This document shows positions 1 to 10,342 of a DNA stretch of 64,000 bases, in pieces (position 1 is the first letter of the stretch; the number at the start of each line of letters is the position of its first letter). The notes under the pieces were generated by a model. That model was not told the DNA's origin. It ran no database searches and saw only the letters and a program-made list of their open reading frames with translations. A program made the translations under genes and the position numbers. The DNA is from Amycolatopsis anabasis. GTDB lineage: Bacteria; Actinomycetota; Actinomycetes; Mycobacteriales; Pseudonocardiaceae. The stretch spans positions 18,950 through 82,949 of the forward strand of contig NZ_VTHK01000042.1 of the NCBI RefSeq assembly GCF_009765355.1, read 5' to 3'.

Positions 1-186
1 TTCGACCGCCGCCGCGCGGGCCTTGCGCCGGAGCCCGGCGAGGCTGTGCTTGGCGGGCACGAGCAGCGCGGTCAGCCAGTTGCGCCGGTATTCCTCCAGG
101 GCCACGGCCACGGGTCGATGCCGGACACAGTGCACAAGCCCCGGCGTACCGAGCCGGTGCCTCCCGACGTGCTTGCTGGCTGGCAT
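1..186 (-). CDS. Partial hypothetical protein (N-terminal 62 codons)
   Basis: An open frame runs from an ATG at 186 off the left edge of the window, so only the N-terminus is seen. It is preceded by a strong Shine-Dalgarno sequence (GGAGGAAC, read on the minus strand), which supports the start. The visible part is basic, rich in His and Arg at the front, followed by an amphipathic stretch (EEYRRNWLTALL) and an Ala/Arg-rich segment. I do not recognise the family. The gene diverges from coaE across about 190 bp in which I see no clear motif. Confidence 0.6.
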   Translation of the reverse strand, partial: MPASKHVGRHRLGTPGLVHCVRHRPVAVALEEYRRNWLTALLVPAKHSLAGLRRKARAAAVE

Positions 187-372
187 CGTTCCTCCGTCTG
201 GCCGCCTTCCCGCCGCGCACGGTATGCGATGAGGACGCTAAGTCGAGTTAAGCTCCCGGCGTGTCACCCATAAAGGTTGAGTAACACGTCACGATGATCT
301 TGCAAAACGCCACGAGTTATGACCCGCGCCGCCGCCCGCGCCCGGTCGATCTTCGGCTGGTTGAATGCACCC

Positions 373-1563
373 ATGCTGCGTGTGGGGCTGACCGGAGGCA
401 TCGGGGCGGGTAAGTCGACGGTCGCGTCGCGGCTGGCCGAGCACGGCGCCGTGCTGATCGACGCCGACCGGATCGCCCGTGAAGTGGTCGAACCCGGCAC
501 CGAAGGGCTGGCCGAGGTGGTCGCGGCCTTCGGGGAGGACGTCCTCACCCCCGAGGGCGCGCTCGACCGGGCGGCGCTCGCGGCCCGGGCGTTCGCCGAC
601 GAGGAGTCCCGGCGCCGGTTGAACGCGATCGTGCACCCGCGGGTCGGCGCCCGCACCGCCGAGCTGATGGCGCAGGCCGCGCCGGACGCGATCGTCGTGC
701 ACGACCTCCCCCTGCTGGTCGAAGGCGGCCTCGCGCCGCACTACCACCTGGTGGTCGTGGTGGACGCCCCGGTGGACGTCCGGGTCGCCCGGCTGGTCGA
801 GGCCCGCGGGATGGCCGAGGCGGACGCCCGCGCCCGCGTCGCGGCGCAGGCCACCGAGGAGCAGCGCCGCGCCGCCGCCGACGTGTGGCTGGACAACGGC
901 GGCCCCGAGGACGTCGTGCTGTCCGCGGTCGACGCGCTGTGGGCCGACCGGCTGGTGCCGTTCGAGGCGAACGTCCGGCTGCGCCGCCCGCGGGCCCCGC
1001 GATCCGCGCTGATCTCGCCCTACGACGAGACCTGGCCCGCGCAGGCCGCCCGGGCGATCGCCCGCCTGCGGGCCGTGGCCGGGGACAAGGCGCTCCGGAT
1101 CGACCACATCGGCTCGACCTCGGTGCCCGGCCTGCCCGCCAAGGACATCGTCGACCTCCAGCTCACCGTGGCCACCCTGGACGACGCGGACGCCCTCGCG
1201 GACGCCGTCTCCGATGCCGGGTTCCCCCGGGCGAGCGGGGAGTGGTGGGACGATCCGCAGGAAGAGGGCGCGCCGGTCTGGCCGAAGCGGTTCCACTTCG
1301 GCGGCGACCCCGGACGGCCGGTCAACCTGCACGTCCGGTCCACCGAGACCCCGGCCTGGCGGCTGGCCCTGCTCTTCCCGGAGTACCTGCGCGCCCATCC
1401 CGCCGCGCGCGACTCCTACGCCGAGGTCAAATGGCGGCTCGCGCGCGAGCACGCGGCGGACGGTTCGGTGGACGCCTACGCGAACGAGAAGCAGCACTGG
1501 GTGAACGCGATCTTCGACCAGGCCGAGGAGTGGGCCACCAAGACCGGCTGGTCGCCCAGCTGA
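373..1563 (+). CDS. coaE: Dephospho-CoA kinase fused to GrpB/UPF0157 domain
   Basis: Catalyses the last step of coenzyme A synthesis: ATP-dependent phosphorylation of the 3'-hydroxyl of dephospho-CoA in the cytoplasm. Residues 1-200 are the CoaE kinase, with P-loop GGIGAGKST at 8-16 and the family's HDLPLLVE motif near 110-117. Residues about 212-385 are a GrpB (UPF0157) domain with the signature HIGSTSVPGLPAKDIVDL near 245-262. This fusion is usual in actinobacteria, where CoaE is near 400 residues; this one is 396. I chose the ATG at 373 because the P-loop then sits at its normal distance from the N-terminus. The frame opens further upstream, but those 18 codons look non-coding. The role of the GrpB domain is not established; an effect on folding has been proposed in mycobacteria. 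Confidence 0.93.
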   Translation: MLRVGLTGGIGAGKSTVASRLAEHGAVLIDADRIAREVVEPGTEGLAEVVAAFGEDVLTPEGALDRAALAARAFADEESRRRLNAIVHPRVGARTAELMAQAAPDAIVVHDLPLLVEGGLAPHYHLVVVVDAPVDVRVARLVEARGMAEADARARVAAQATEEQRRAAADVWLDNGGPEDVVLSAVDALWADRLVPFEANVRLRRPRAPRSALISPYDETWPAQAARAIARLRAVAGDKALRIDHIGSTSVPGLPAKDIVDLQLTVATLDDADALADAVSDAGFPRASGEWWDDPQEEGAPVWPKRFHFGGDPGRPVNLHVRSTETPAWRLALLFPEYLRAHPAARDSYAEVKWRLAREHAADGSVDAYANEKQHWVNAIFDQAEEWATKTGWSPS

Positions 1564-2190
1564 TCAGCGCCCGCCGAGCAGGCCGCGCTCGAAGGCGACG
1601 GCCACGGCGGCGGCGCGGTCCTTGACGCCGAGCTTGGCGTAGGCGTGCAGCAGGTGCGTTTTCACCGTGGCCTCGCTGATGAACAGCCGGGCCGCGGCCT
1701 CCTTGTTGGTGCAGCCCCGGGAGACCAGGCCGAGCACCTCGATCTCCCGCTGGCTCAACGGTTCCCGCACCGGGGCGCGCATCTGGCCGATGATCCGGCT
1801 GGCCACCGCGGGGGAGAGCACCGCCTCACCGCGCGCGGCGGCGCGGACCGCGCGGAACAGGTCCTCCCGGGGCGAATCCTTGAGCAGGTACCCGGTCGCC
1901 CCGGCCTCGATCGCGGGCAGCACGTCCGAATCGGTGTCGTAGGTGGTCAGCACCAGGACGCGCGCCGGATTGCCCAGCTTCGCCAGTTCGGTGATCGCGG
2001 TGACCCCGTCGGTGCCCGGCATCCGCAGGTCCATCAGCACCACGTCCGGGCGCAGCCGCTCGGCCAGCGTCACCGCCTCGGCGCCGTCGGCCGCCTCGCC
2101 CAGCACCTGGAAACCCGCGTCGCCGGTGAAGATGCCGCGCAGCCCGTCCCGCACGATCGGGTGGTCGTCGGCGATGAGCAGGGTGATCAT
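1564..2190 (-). CDS. NarL/LuxR-family response regulator
   Basis: Two-component transcription regulator of 208 residues. The receiver domain (1-120) has the acidic pair D8-D9, phospho-acceptor D54 in VLMDLRMP and conserved K104 in YLLKD, so it should be phosphorylatable. The C-terminal LuxR helix-turn-helix spans about 145-205 (LSQREIEVLGLVSRG...EATVKTHL). Its ATG overlaps the TGA of the upstream histidine kinase by four bases (ATGA), so the pair is translationally coupled and almost certainly cognate. As last gene of an operon with an ABC exporter it probably controls that exporter; this is inferred from position. Convergent with coaE; the two stop codons abut. Confidence 0.9.
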   Translation of the reverse strand: MITLLIADDHPIVRDGLRGIFTGDAGFQVLGEAADGAEAVTLAERLRPDVVLMDLRMPGTDGVTAITELAKLGNPARVLVLTTYDTDSDVLPAIEAGATGYLLKDSPREDLFRAVRAAARGEAVLSPAVASRIIGQMRAPVREPLSQREIEVLGLVSRGCTNKEAAARLFISEATVKTHLLHAYAKLGVKDRAAAVAVAFERGLLGGR

Positions 2191-3458
2191 CGTGTCTCGT
2201 CTCCCGCCGCCACGGCCGGCACGCTGGCGGAGATGGCGGTGCCCCCACCCGGCTCGGATTCGATGTCGAGGGTCCCGGCCAGGCGTTGCACCCGGTGCCG
2301 CATCCCGGTCAGGCCGAACCCGCCGCCCGGGTTCGAACCCGCCCGCGCGTTCGGATCGAAACCGGTCCCGTCGTCGCGGACGTCGAGTGTCACCTGATCC
2401 TCCATATAGGACAGTGTGATCCCGGCGCGGCTCGCGTGCGCGTGTTTGGCCACATTGGACAGTGCTTCCTGGGTGACGCGCAGCAGGGTCGCCTCGATCT
2501 CCGGGTGCAGCGGCCGCGCGGTGCCGGTCTCGGCGAACTCCACCGGCACCGCGCACCGATCGGACCAGCGCCGCGCCACCCCGCGCAGGGCGTCCGGCAG
2601 CCGGGCCGAATCCAGCGCCTCGGGCCGCAGCGCGTGCACCGAGCGCCGCGCCTCGGCCAGGTTCTCCCGGGCCAGCGCGGACGCGGTGGCCAGGTGCCGC
2701 CGCCGTTCCGCCGGATCGTCCGCGGCCTGTTCGGCGGCCGCGAGCTGGGTGACGATCCCGGTCAACCCCTGCGCCAGCGTGTCGTGGATCTCCCGGCTCA
2801 GCCGCTGCCGCTCGTCGAGGATCCCGGCCTCGCGGGCCTGCGCGAGCAGTTGCCGGTGCAGGCCCGCGTTCTCCCGCAGGGCCTCCTCCAGCTCCCGGTT
2901 GGCCCGCCGCCGCCCTTCGTTCTGCGCGACGAGTTGGTCGGCCATCACCGCACCGCCCCCGATCGCCAATGTCTGCACCACGATGACGACCAGCATCAGG
3001 TACGGCCGATCGGTGAACGCGGCCGGGATGCCGCCGAACGAGGTCACGTTGAGCGCGATCGACACCGCGGACAGGCCGGTCCACATCATCCACGTCGGAT
3101 TCAGCCGGATGGCGTGCAGGAATCCGCCGACCAGGAAGACCACGAAGAGCTGATCCCGGGCGACGAGCGCGATCGCGATCGCCAGCAGACCCGCGAACGA
3201 GAACGCCTGCGCCCGCGCATCGTTCAGCCAGCGCGGCCCCGGCAGCGTGTCGGTCGCGAGCAGCCACGCGAACGCGACCCCGGCGAGCACGAGCGATCCG
3301 GCGCGGTGCTCGGCGGGGCGCGACGGTTCGAACAGGACGAGCGCGGTCGACACCGCGAGGAGCAGGTGCGGCGTCGCGATCTCCAACCGGAGGGCCCACG
3401 GTTCCCATGGGGAGGGATCCGTCGACGGCCAGAAGGCCGACCTCCTCCGCTCGCGCAT
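2187..3458 (-). CDS. Membrane sensor histidine kinase (HisKA_3 type)
   Basis: A 423-residue kinase. Residues 25-180 hold about five hydrophobic membrane segments and no large extracellular loop, which suggests sensing at or within the membrane. A short coiled coil (about 180-215) leads to the dimerisation/phospho-acceptor helix with H225 in SREIHDTLAQG, the HisKA_3 signature. The C-terminal HATPase_c domain has a DDGTGFD motif and a glycine-rich GGGFGLTGM lid near 360-385. The ATG at 3458 has a GGAG sequence about 12 bases upstream. It is 18 bp downstream of the glycosyltransferase gene and overlaps the response regulator by 4 bp. Confidence 0.9.
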   Translation of the reverse strand: MRERRRSAFWPSTDPSPWEPWALRLEIATPHLLLAVSTALVLFEPSRPAEHRAGSLVLAGVAFAWLLATDTLPGPRWLNDARAQAFSFAGLLAIAIALVARDQLFVVFLVGGFLHAIRLNPTWMMWTGLSAVSIALNVTSFGGIPAAFTDRPYLMLVVIVVQTLAIGGGAVMADQLVAQNEGRRRANRELEEALRENAGLHRQLLAQAREAGILDERQRLSREIHDTLAQGLTGIVTQLAAAEQAADDPAERRRHLATASALARENLAEARRSVHALRPEALDSARLPDALRGVARRWSDRCAVPVEFAETGTARPLHPEIEATLLRVTQEALSNVAKHAHASRAGITLSYMEDQVTLDVRDDGTGFDPNARAGSNPGGGFGLTGMRHRVQRLAGTLDIESEPGGGTAISASVPAVAAGDETR

Positions 3459-3476
3459 GGCGTCATTATCTCCGGG

Positions 3477-5006
3477 TCATGCCCCGAGATCGCGCAGCCG
3501 CGGCCACAGCGACGACCACGGTTCGAGCCGCCCGGTGGCCAGCCAGATCGGCGTGCCCTGGGTGCTGTTGTCCACCCCGAGCCCGTTGTCGACCGTGCCC
3601 ACCGGCCGCAGGTCCGCGAAGCGCCCGGCCAGCCGGGACGGATCCCGGCCGACGAAGAGCACGGCGTCGGTGTCGTCGCGGGGGCGGGTGAGGGTGAAGT
3701 AGCCGCGGTTGCCGCTGGCCGGTTCGGGCAGCCCCTTCGCCGGGCCGTAGTGGTCGATCGCGGAGGCCAGCCAGTACTTCTGGGTGATGATCGCGGTCCG
3801 GGCGCGTCGCGCCTCCGGCAGCCGGAGGTAGGCGGCCGCCACCGAATCCACCGATTCCGGCCAGCCGATTTCGGCGGCGGCGTAGACCGGCCTCGGCAGG
3901 TCCGGTCTGCCCGCGATCCAGGACGCCGGGTAGAGCGGCAGCGTCACCGGCAGCATCAGCAGCGAGAGCAGGTACACCGGCCAGGTCGGCACCCAGCGCC
4001 ACCAGCGCGCCGGGCTTCCGCGTTCGATCTCGACCGCGGCCGCCGCCCAGCAGAAGGCGAACATCCCGGCCAGGTAGTAGTAGCGGCCGCTGACCGCGAG
4101 GAACACGGCGGCCAGGCCGAGCGTGGTCCAGCCGAGGAAGCGGTACGGCCGCAGCTCGGACGAGCGGAGCAGCCGCCACACGCCGTAGCACAGCAGGACC
4201 GCCCCGGCCAGGATGCCCGCGGTCCCGAGCGTGCCCGGGAGGAAGGTCAGCCTGCCGATCCAGCCCTGGGTTTCCTCGCTGGAGATCGCCTCGCCCATCT
4301 CCAGTTGCGGCCAGCCGTGGTTCGCCTGCCAGATCAGGGTGGGGACGGTCGCGGCCAGGGCGATCGCCGCGCCTGCCCAGAGCGCCGGGCGGCGCAGCAG
4401 GTCCCGCGGACCGAAGATCAGCAGGCAGACCCCGGCGACCAGCCAGAAACCCAGGATGAGGAACTTGACGTTGAGGGCAACCCCGGTGACCACCCCGGCC
4501 CAGATCAGCAGCCCGTCGGACCGGGTCCGGATCCAGCGCGCGAGCAGCCAGAGCAGCACGGTCCACAGGAACGGGTCGATGGTCGAGGTCGCGAGGTAGT
4601 GCCCGGTGCCGAGGAACTGGGCGCACACCGCGTACGCCCCGGCGGTGAGGAGTTGCGCCCGGCGGCGTCCGCCCAGTTCGCGGGCGATCATCGCGGCGAA
4701 GACCACGCCCGCGACCGTCACCAGGATCGCGGGCAGCCGCAGCACGGTCAGCGAGCCGGGGGCGAGCGTGTCCATCGCGCGGGCGAGCAGCGGGAGGACT
4801 GGGGGCTGGTCGGCATACCCCCAAGCAAGATGCCGACCAGCCGCCAGAAAATAGAGTTCGTCGCCGAAGTAGCCGTACCGGCCACTGAGGACGAACAGCA
4901 GCAGCCCGACCGCCCCGGCCACCGCGAAAACGGGGCCGCGAGCGAGAGCCGGAACTGAGACGTGCGCTCGCGCCGTTTGGTTCTCGGTGATCTTGATCGT
5001 GGCCAT
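3477..5006 (-). CDS. PMT/ArnT-type (GT-C) membrane glycosyltransferase
   Basis: A 509-residue polytopic membrane protein of the dolichyl-phosphate-mannose-protein mannosyltransferase-like class. After a short cytoplasmic N-terminus and a first hydrophobic segment comes the GT-C loop motif YFGDELYFLAAGRHLAWGY, whose Asp-Glu is the usual catalytic feature. About ten further hydrophobic helices follow, then a soluble C-terminal part of roughly 130 residues. Such enzymes transfer a sugar from a polyprenyl-phosphate donor on the outer face of the membrane; the acceptor here is unknown. The ATG at 5006 starts three bases after the permease stop and the next gene begins 18 bp downstream, so it lies inside the exporter/two-component operon. 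Confidence 0.8.
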   Translation of the reverse strand: MATIKITENQTARAHVSVPALARGPVFAVAGAVGLLLFVLSGRYGYFGDELYFLAAGRHLAWGYADQPPVLPLLARAMDTLAPGSLTVLRLPAILVTVAGVVFAAMIARELGGRRRAQLLTAGAYAVCAQFLGTGHYLATSTIDPFLWTVLLWLLARWIRTRSDGLLIWAGVVTGVALNVKFLILGFWLVAGVCLLIFGPRDLLRRPALWAGAAIALAATVPTLIWQANHGWPQLEMGEAISSEETQGWIGRLTFLPGTLGTAGILAGAVLLCYGVWRLLRSSELRPYRFLGWTTLGLAAVFLAVSGRYYYLAGMFAFCWAAAAVEIERGSPARWWRWVPTWPVYLLSLLMLPVTLPLYPASWIAGRPDLPRPVYAAAEIGWPESVDSVAAAYLRLPEARRARTAIITQKYWLASAIDHYGPAKGLPEPASGNRGYFTLTRPRDDTDAVLFVGRDPSRLAGRFADLRPVGTVDNGLGVDNSTQGTPIWLATGRLEPWSSLWPRLRDLGA

Positions 5007-5008
5007 GA

Positions 5009-5752
5009 TCACGACCACCGGAAGAATCGGGCCGCGAGGGAACCGCACACCGCGAGGCACACCCCGAGCGCGATCAGCTGCAGCAACCGCGGATCGTTCC
5101 CGGCCCACGCCGCGCGCAGCGAGTTCAGCGTCGCGCCGAGCGGCAGCACGTCGGCCACCCCCTGCAGGAACGCGGGCAGCTTCTCCTTCGGCACCCACAC
5201 CCCGCCGAGCGCGAGCATCGGGAAGAACAGCACCGAGCCGACGCCCGCGGCGGTGCGCCCGGTCGACGCGAGCGCGGCGACCACCAGTCCGGTGGAGAAC
5301 AGCGCGGCGGTGCCGAGCACGAGGGAGAGGAGGAAACCGGGCAGGTTCTCCGGTCCGGACATGCCCAGGGCCAGCATGCCGATGCCGAACACCAGCAGCA
5401 CCACCGCGAACGCGGCGACGAGGTTGACCACGAGCTGGGCGGTGAGCACTCCGGTCGGCGACACCGGGCTCGCGGCGAGCCTGCGCAGCACGCCCTTCTC
5501 GCGGTAGGTGGCGATCGTGTTCGGCAGCGTGGTCAGCGCCATCATGGCGAGCACGAGCGTGATCGACATCGGCGCGATGAACGTGTCGAGGGCGGACTTC
5601 CCGCCGAACTCCGCGCTCGGTTCCCGGATCCCGGGCATCAGGCCGAACACCAGCAGCAGGCCCAGCGGAAGGCCGAACACGAGGATCGGGCCGCCCGGAT
5701 CGCGCAGGAACAGCTTGGTTTCGACCGCCGTCATCTTGGCGAAGGCTGACAA
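5009..5752 (-). CDS. ABC-2 type exporter permease
   Basis: Membrane subunit (247 residues) of an ABC-2 exporter with six predicted hydrophobic segments and the pattern TYREKGVLRRLAASPVSPTGVL typical of drug/lipid ABC-2 permeases; the last helix ends at CGSLAARFFRWS. I chose the TTG start at 5752 because AGGAG precedes it at good spacing and it lies 15 bases after the ATPase stop. An internal ATG at 5734 would lack this site. It should form the transporter with the ATPase encoded just upstream; the substrate is unknown. Confidence 0.85.
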   Translation of the reverse strand: MSAFAKMTAVETKLFLRDPGGPILVFGLPLGLLLVFGLMPGIREPSAEFGGKSALDTFIAPMSITLVLAMMALTTLPNTIATYREKGVLRRLAASPVSPTGVLTAQLVVNLVAAFAVVLLVFGIGMLALGMSGPENLPGFLLSLVLGTAALFSTGLVVAALASTGRTAAGVGSVLFFPMLALGGVWVPKEKLPAFLQGVADVLPLGATLNSLRAAWAGNDPRLLQLIALGVCLAVCGSLAARFFRWS

Positions 5753-5767
5753 GGGTTTCTCCTGGTT

Positions 5768-6673
5768 CTAGTCGAGTTTCCGGCCGGTGAGCGCGACGAA
5801 CGCGTCGTCGAGGTTCGCCTGCTCGACCCGAAGCTCCCCGGCGATGACCTGCCTGCGGGCGAGCACCGAGGTGACGGCGTGCAGCACGTTCCCGGTGCCG
5901 GTGACGAGCACCTGCCCGCCGCGCCGCTCGACCGTGCGGACCTCGGGCAGGGCGGTGAAGACCTCGTCGGGGACCGGGGCCGACGGGCGGAACCGGATCC
6001 GCTGCTCGTCGTTCACCCGCGCGACCAGGCCGGACGGGGTGTCGATGGCGACCACGCGACCGGCGTCGATCACCGCGATCCGGTCGCAGAGCCGTTCGGC
6101 CTCTTCCATGAAGTGAGTGACCAGCAGGATCGTCACCCCGCGATCGCGCACGCCTTCGATGAGTTCCCAGGTGTCGCGCCGAGCCTGCGGATCGAGGCCG
6201 GTGGTGAGCTCGTCGAGTACGGCGATCTCCGGGCTGCCGATCAGGGCGAGCGCGATGGACAGCCGCTGCTTCTGCCCGCCGGACAGCTTCCGGAACTTGG
6301 TGTCGCGTTTCTCGGTGAGGCCGAGTTCGGCGAGCAGCTTCTCCGGATCGGCGGGGCGGCGGTAGAAGGAGGCGTAGAGGTCGAGCGCCTCGGCGACCTT
6401 CAGCTTGTCCGGCAGCTCGCTCTCCTGCAGCTGCACGCCGAGCCGCTGCCGCAGTTCGGCGGTGTCCCGGCGCGGATCGAGGCCGAGCACCGAAACCGTG
6501 CCCTGGTCCGGGGTGCGCAGCCCTTCCAGGCATTCGACGGTGGTGGTCTTCCCGGCGCCGTTGGGGCCGAGGATCCCGAAGACCTCCCCGCGTTCCACGG
6601 TGAAGGACACGTCGTCCACCGCGACCTTGTCCCCGTATCTCTTGGCGAGGTGTGCGACCTCGATGACCGGCAT
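5768..6673 (-). CDS. ABC-2 type exporter ATPase
   Basis: Cytoplasmic nucleotide-binding subunit of 301 residues. It has Walker A GPNGAGKTTT, ABC signature LSGGQKQRL, Walker B IAVLDELTTGLDP and a switch His in VTHFMEE, in the order of the daunorubicin-resistance (DrrA-like) class, and ends in the C-terminal extension usual for that class. The Walker B has Leu after Glu (DELTTGLD, where DEPTTGLD is typical), a frequent variant in actinomycetes. The ATG at 6673 follows a GGGGA ribosome-binding site. The frame extends upstream to a GTG near 6790, but that part lacks homology features. First gene of the five-gene exporter/glycosyltransferase/two-component operon. Confidence 0.9.
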   Translation of the reverse strand: MPVIEVAHLAKRYGDKVAVDDVSFTVERGEVFGILGPNGAGKTTTVECLEGLRTPDQGTVSVLGLDPRRDTAELRQRLGVQLQESELPDKLKVAEALDLYASFYRRPADPEKLLAELGLTEKRDTKFRKLSGGQKQRLSIALALIGSPEIAVLDELTTGLDPQARRDTWELIEGVRDRGVTILLVTHFMEEAERLCDRIAVIDAGRVVAIDTPSGLVARVNDEQRIRFRPSAPVPDEVFTALPEVRTVERRGGQVLVTGTGNVLHAVTSVLARRQVIAGELRVEQANLDDAFVALTGRKLD

Positions 6674-6805
6674 CGCGAGATCCCCTTCTCGATCGGTGTT
6701 CCACTGGATCGAGAATCTCGTGTGCGGGGGTGGCCGCGGATCGTCTCGGCGGCCAGATCCGGGATCAACCGGCCGGTGGCGCGGATCCACCGATCGGTTG
6801 ATGCG

Positions 6806-7312
6806 CTAGTGGCGGCGCCAGGTCAGTTCGATGTCCAGAGTGGACAGCCAGCGGCCCAGGTCGTAGCCGTGCGCGGCGAGCCCGTCGATCGCGGCGTAGG
6901 CGGTTTCCAGGGCGTGCTGGGCCCGTTTCGCCGACAGCAGGCCCGCTTCGGCGGCGGCGAGCAGCTCGTCGGTGTCGAGCACCTCGAGGCGGTGGCCGGT
7001 CTTCAGCACCAGATCGAGGTAGAGGTCGGTGGCCCGCCAGGCCGGGCCGTCCGATTCGATCTCCACCACGTCGAGGTAGAAGTCCTGGTCCCGCTCGTGG
7101 CCCGCGGAGAACCAGAAATCGGTGATCCGCAGGCCGAGTGCGGGGAGCAGCCACGATTCGAGGTAGTGGAACTGCGCGCGGCCCGGGGCGGGCCGGGCCA
7201 GGTAGAGGCCGAACGGCTCCACGCGGTACTCCTCGACCTCGCGCGCGATGCCCTTGGGGTCGACGTTGATCCGGGCGGCGAGGTCGAAGGTCTCGATCTT
7301 CGGGGCGTGCAT
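6806..7312 (-). CDS. DUF402 domain protein
   Basis: A 168-residue soluble protein with the DUF402 fold signature: an aromatic-rich strand region (REVEEYRVEPFGLYLARP, HYLESWLLPALGLRITDFWF) and the acidic DLYLDLVLKTG motif. DUF402 proteins include nucleoside di/triphosphate phosphatases and FomD-type phosphonate hydrolases that use paired Asp/Glu residues and divalent metal. Specific function here is unknown. The gene diverges from uvrB. The start could also be 7321 (ATGGGCGGTATG), since neither candidate has a strong ribosome-binding site. Confidence 0.75.
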   Translation of the reverse strand: MHAPKIETFDLAARINVDPKGIAREVEEYRVEPFGLYLARPAPGRAQFHYLESWLLPALGLRITDFWFSAGHERDQDFYLDVVEIESDGPAWRATDLYLDLVLKTGHRLEVLDTDELLAAAEAGLLSAKRAQHALETAYAAIDGLAAHGYDLGRWLSTLDIELTWRRH

Positions 7313-7466
7313 ACCGCCCATCTTGCCGTGATCGCGACGACGACCGCCTCCGCTCGCCGACCGACCGCTGTGACGGATGTGACTGCTGCGACTGTTGTGG
7401 CTGCGCCTGACGAGGCCCCGCCCCACCGGAGAGAAACTGTCGGTGGGGACGCCTACTCTGGGCATC

Positions 7467-9623
<2,157 letters not shown>

Positions 9624-9647
9624 CCCGATATAGTTACACCCTCTGAC

Positions 9648-9661
9648 GGTAGACTTCTACC
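9648..9661. promoter_or_regulatory. Perfect 14-bp palindrome in front of vapB (probable autoregulatory operator)
   Basis: GGTAGA-CT-TCTACC ends one base before the vapB ATG. VapB antitoxins with an N-terminal DNA-binding domain usually repress their own operon by binding such palindromes, so this is the likely operator. A second, weaker inverted repeat (GTAAC/GTTAC, 9620-9637) overlaps the uvrB stop codon and contains TATAGT, a possible -10 element. Confidence 0.55.
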
Positions 9662-9934
9662 ATGGCGATGAACATCAAAGACCCGGAGGCCGAGAGACTT
9701 GCCTCCGAGGTCGCCGCGTTGACTGGCGAGAGCAAGACCGCCGCCGTGCGCGAGGCGTTACGCGCAAGGCGCGATCAGCTGGTCGCCGAACGCGACGCTA
9801 AACGCAGAGGAGAGGAATTCGTACGATTCCTCGAGGAAGAGATCTGGCCGCATATTTCACCGGAGAACCGCGGAAAGCCGATTACCAAAGCGGAGCGTGA
9901 AGAGATTCTCGGCTACGGACCTGACGGCGTATGA
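9662..9934 (+). CDS. vapB: VapB-type antitoxin (Rv0623/VapB30-like)
   Basis: A 90-residue antitoxin. The N-terminal pattern MNIKDPEAERLASEVAALTG followed by SKTAAVREAL is the ribbon-helix-helix-like PSK/Rv0623 domain that dimerises, binds operator DNA and represses the operon. The charged C-terminal tail (WPHISPENRGKPITKAEREE) should occupy the toxin active site. Its last codons overlap the vapC start by four bases (ATGA), giving coupled synthesis. Codon use is less G/C-biased at third positions than in uvrB or the genes downstream, which fits horizontal acquisition of the pair. Confidence 0.9.
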   Translation: MAMNIKDPEAERLASEVAALTGESKTAAVREALRARRDQLVAERDAKRRGEEFVRFLEEEIWPHISPENRGKPITKAEREEILGYGPDGV

Positions 9935-10332
9935 TTCTTGATACTTCCGCCATCGTGGCGTCGATTATGGGCGCGCCGTTGGCGAAGAAAATTGGTGAGC
10001 GAATGGGTTCGGCTCCGGCATGTCGAGTGGGAGCGCCCTCTCTGGTAGAGGCCACGCTGGTACTCGTGAACAAGGAGGGGGCGTCGGGAAAGCTGCTGCT
10101 CGACTCTTTCCTGCAACGCCGAAAGTTCGACATACTGTCCTTTGGCGATGCCCACTGGCGTGCCGCGCAGGATGCGTTTCGCCGTTACGGTAAAGGGAGG
10201 CACCCGGCGGCGCTGAACTTCGGCGACTGCCTCACCTATGCGACGGCGTGGGTGGCGGGTGAACCGTTGTTGTGTATCGGCAATGACTTCGCGCAGACCG
10301 ATCTCGAGCTGGTTTCGCTGGAGGGGGAGTGA
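9931..10332 (+). CDS. vapC: VapC-type PIN-domain ribonuclease toxin
   Basis: A 133-residue PIN-domain endoribonuclease toxin. The acidic metal-binding residues are all present: D4 (MILDTSA), E40 (SLVEATL), D99 (NFGDCLTYA) and D119 (IGNDF), so the toxin should be active. It resembles the mycobacterial VapC30 group, the usual partner of Rv0623-type antitoxins. RNA target unknown. It ends 10 bp from the convergent VOC gene stop. Confidence 0.92.
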   Translation: MILDTSAIVASIMGAPLAKKIGERMGSAPACRVGAPSLVEATLVLVNKEGASGKLLLDSFLQRRKFDILSFGDAHWRAAQDAFRRYGKGRHPAALNFGDCLTYATAWVAGEPLLCIGNDFAQTDLELVSLEGE

Positions 10333-10342
10333 GCGCGGAGCG

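Noticed and set aside
2286..4958. An 890-codon plus-strand open frame
   Set aside because: Low-complexity Arg/Pro/Gln translation antisense to the histidine kinase and glycosyltransferase; no ribosome-binding site or motif.
3477..6704. A 1075-codon open frame on the minus strand spanning several genes
   Set aside because: High-GC DNA keeps alternative frames open. Only the last about 510 codons show a real protein (the GT-C glycosyltransferase); the rest is Arg/Pro/Gly-rich noise over the ABC genes.
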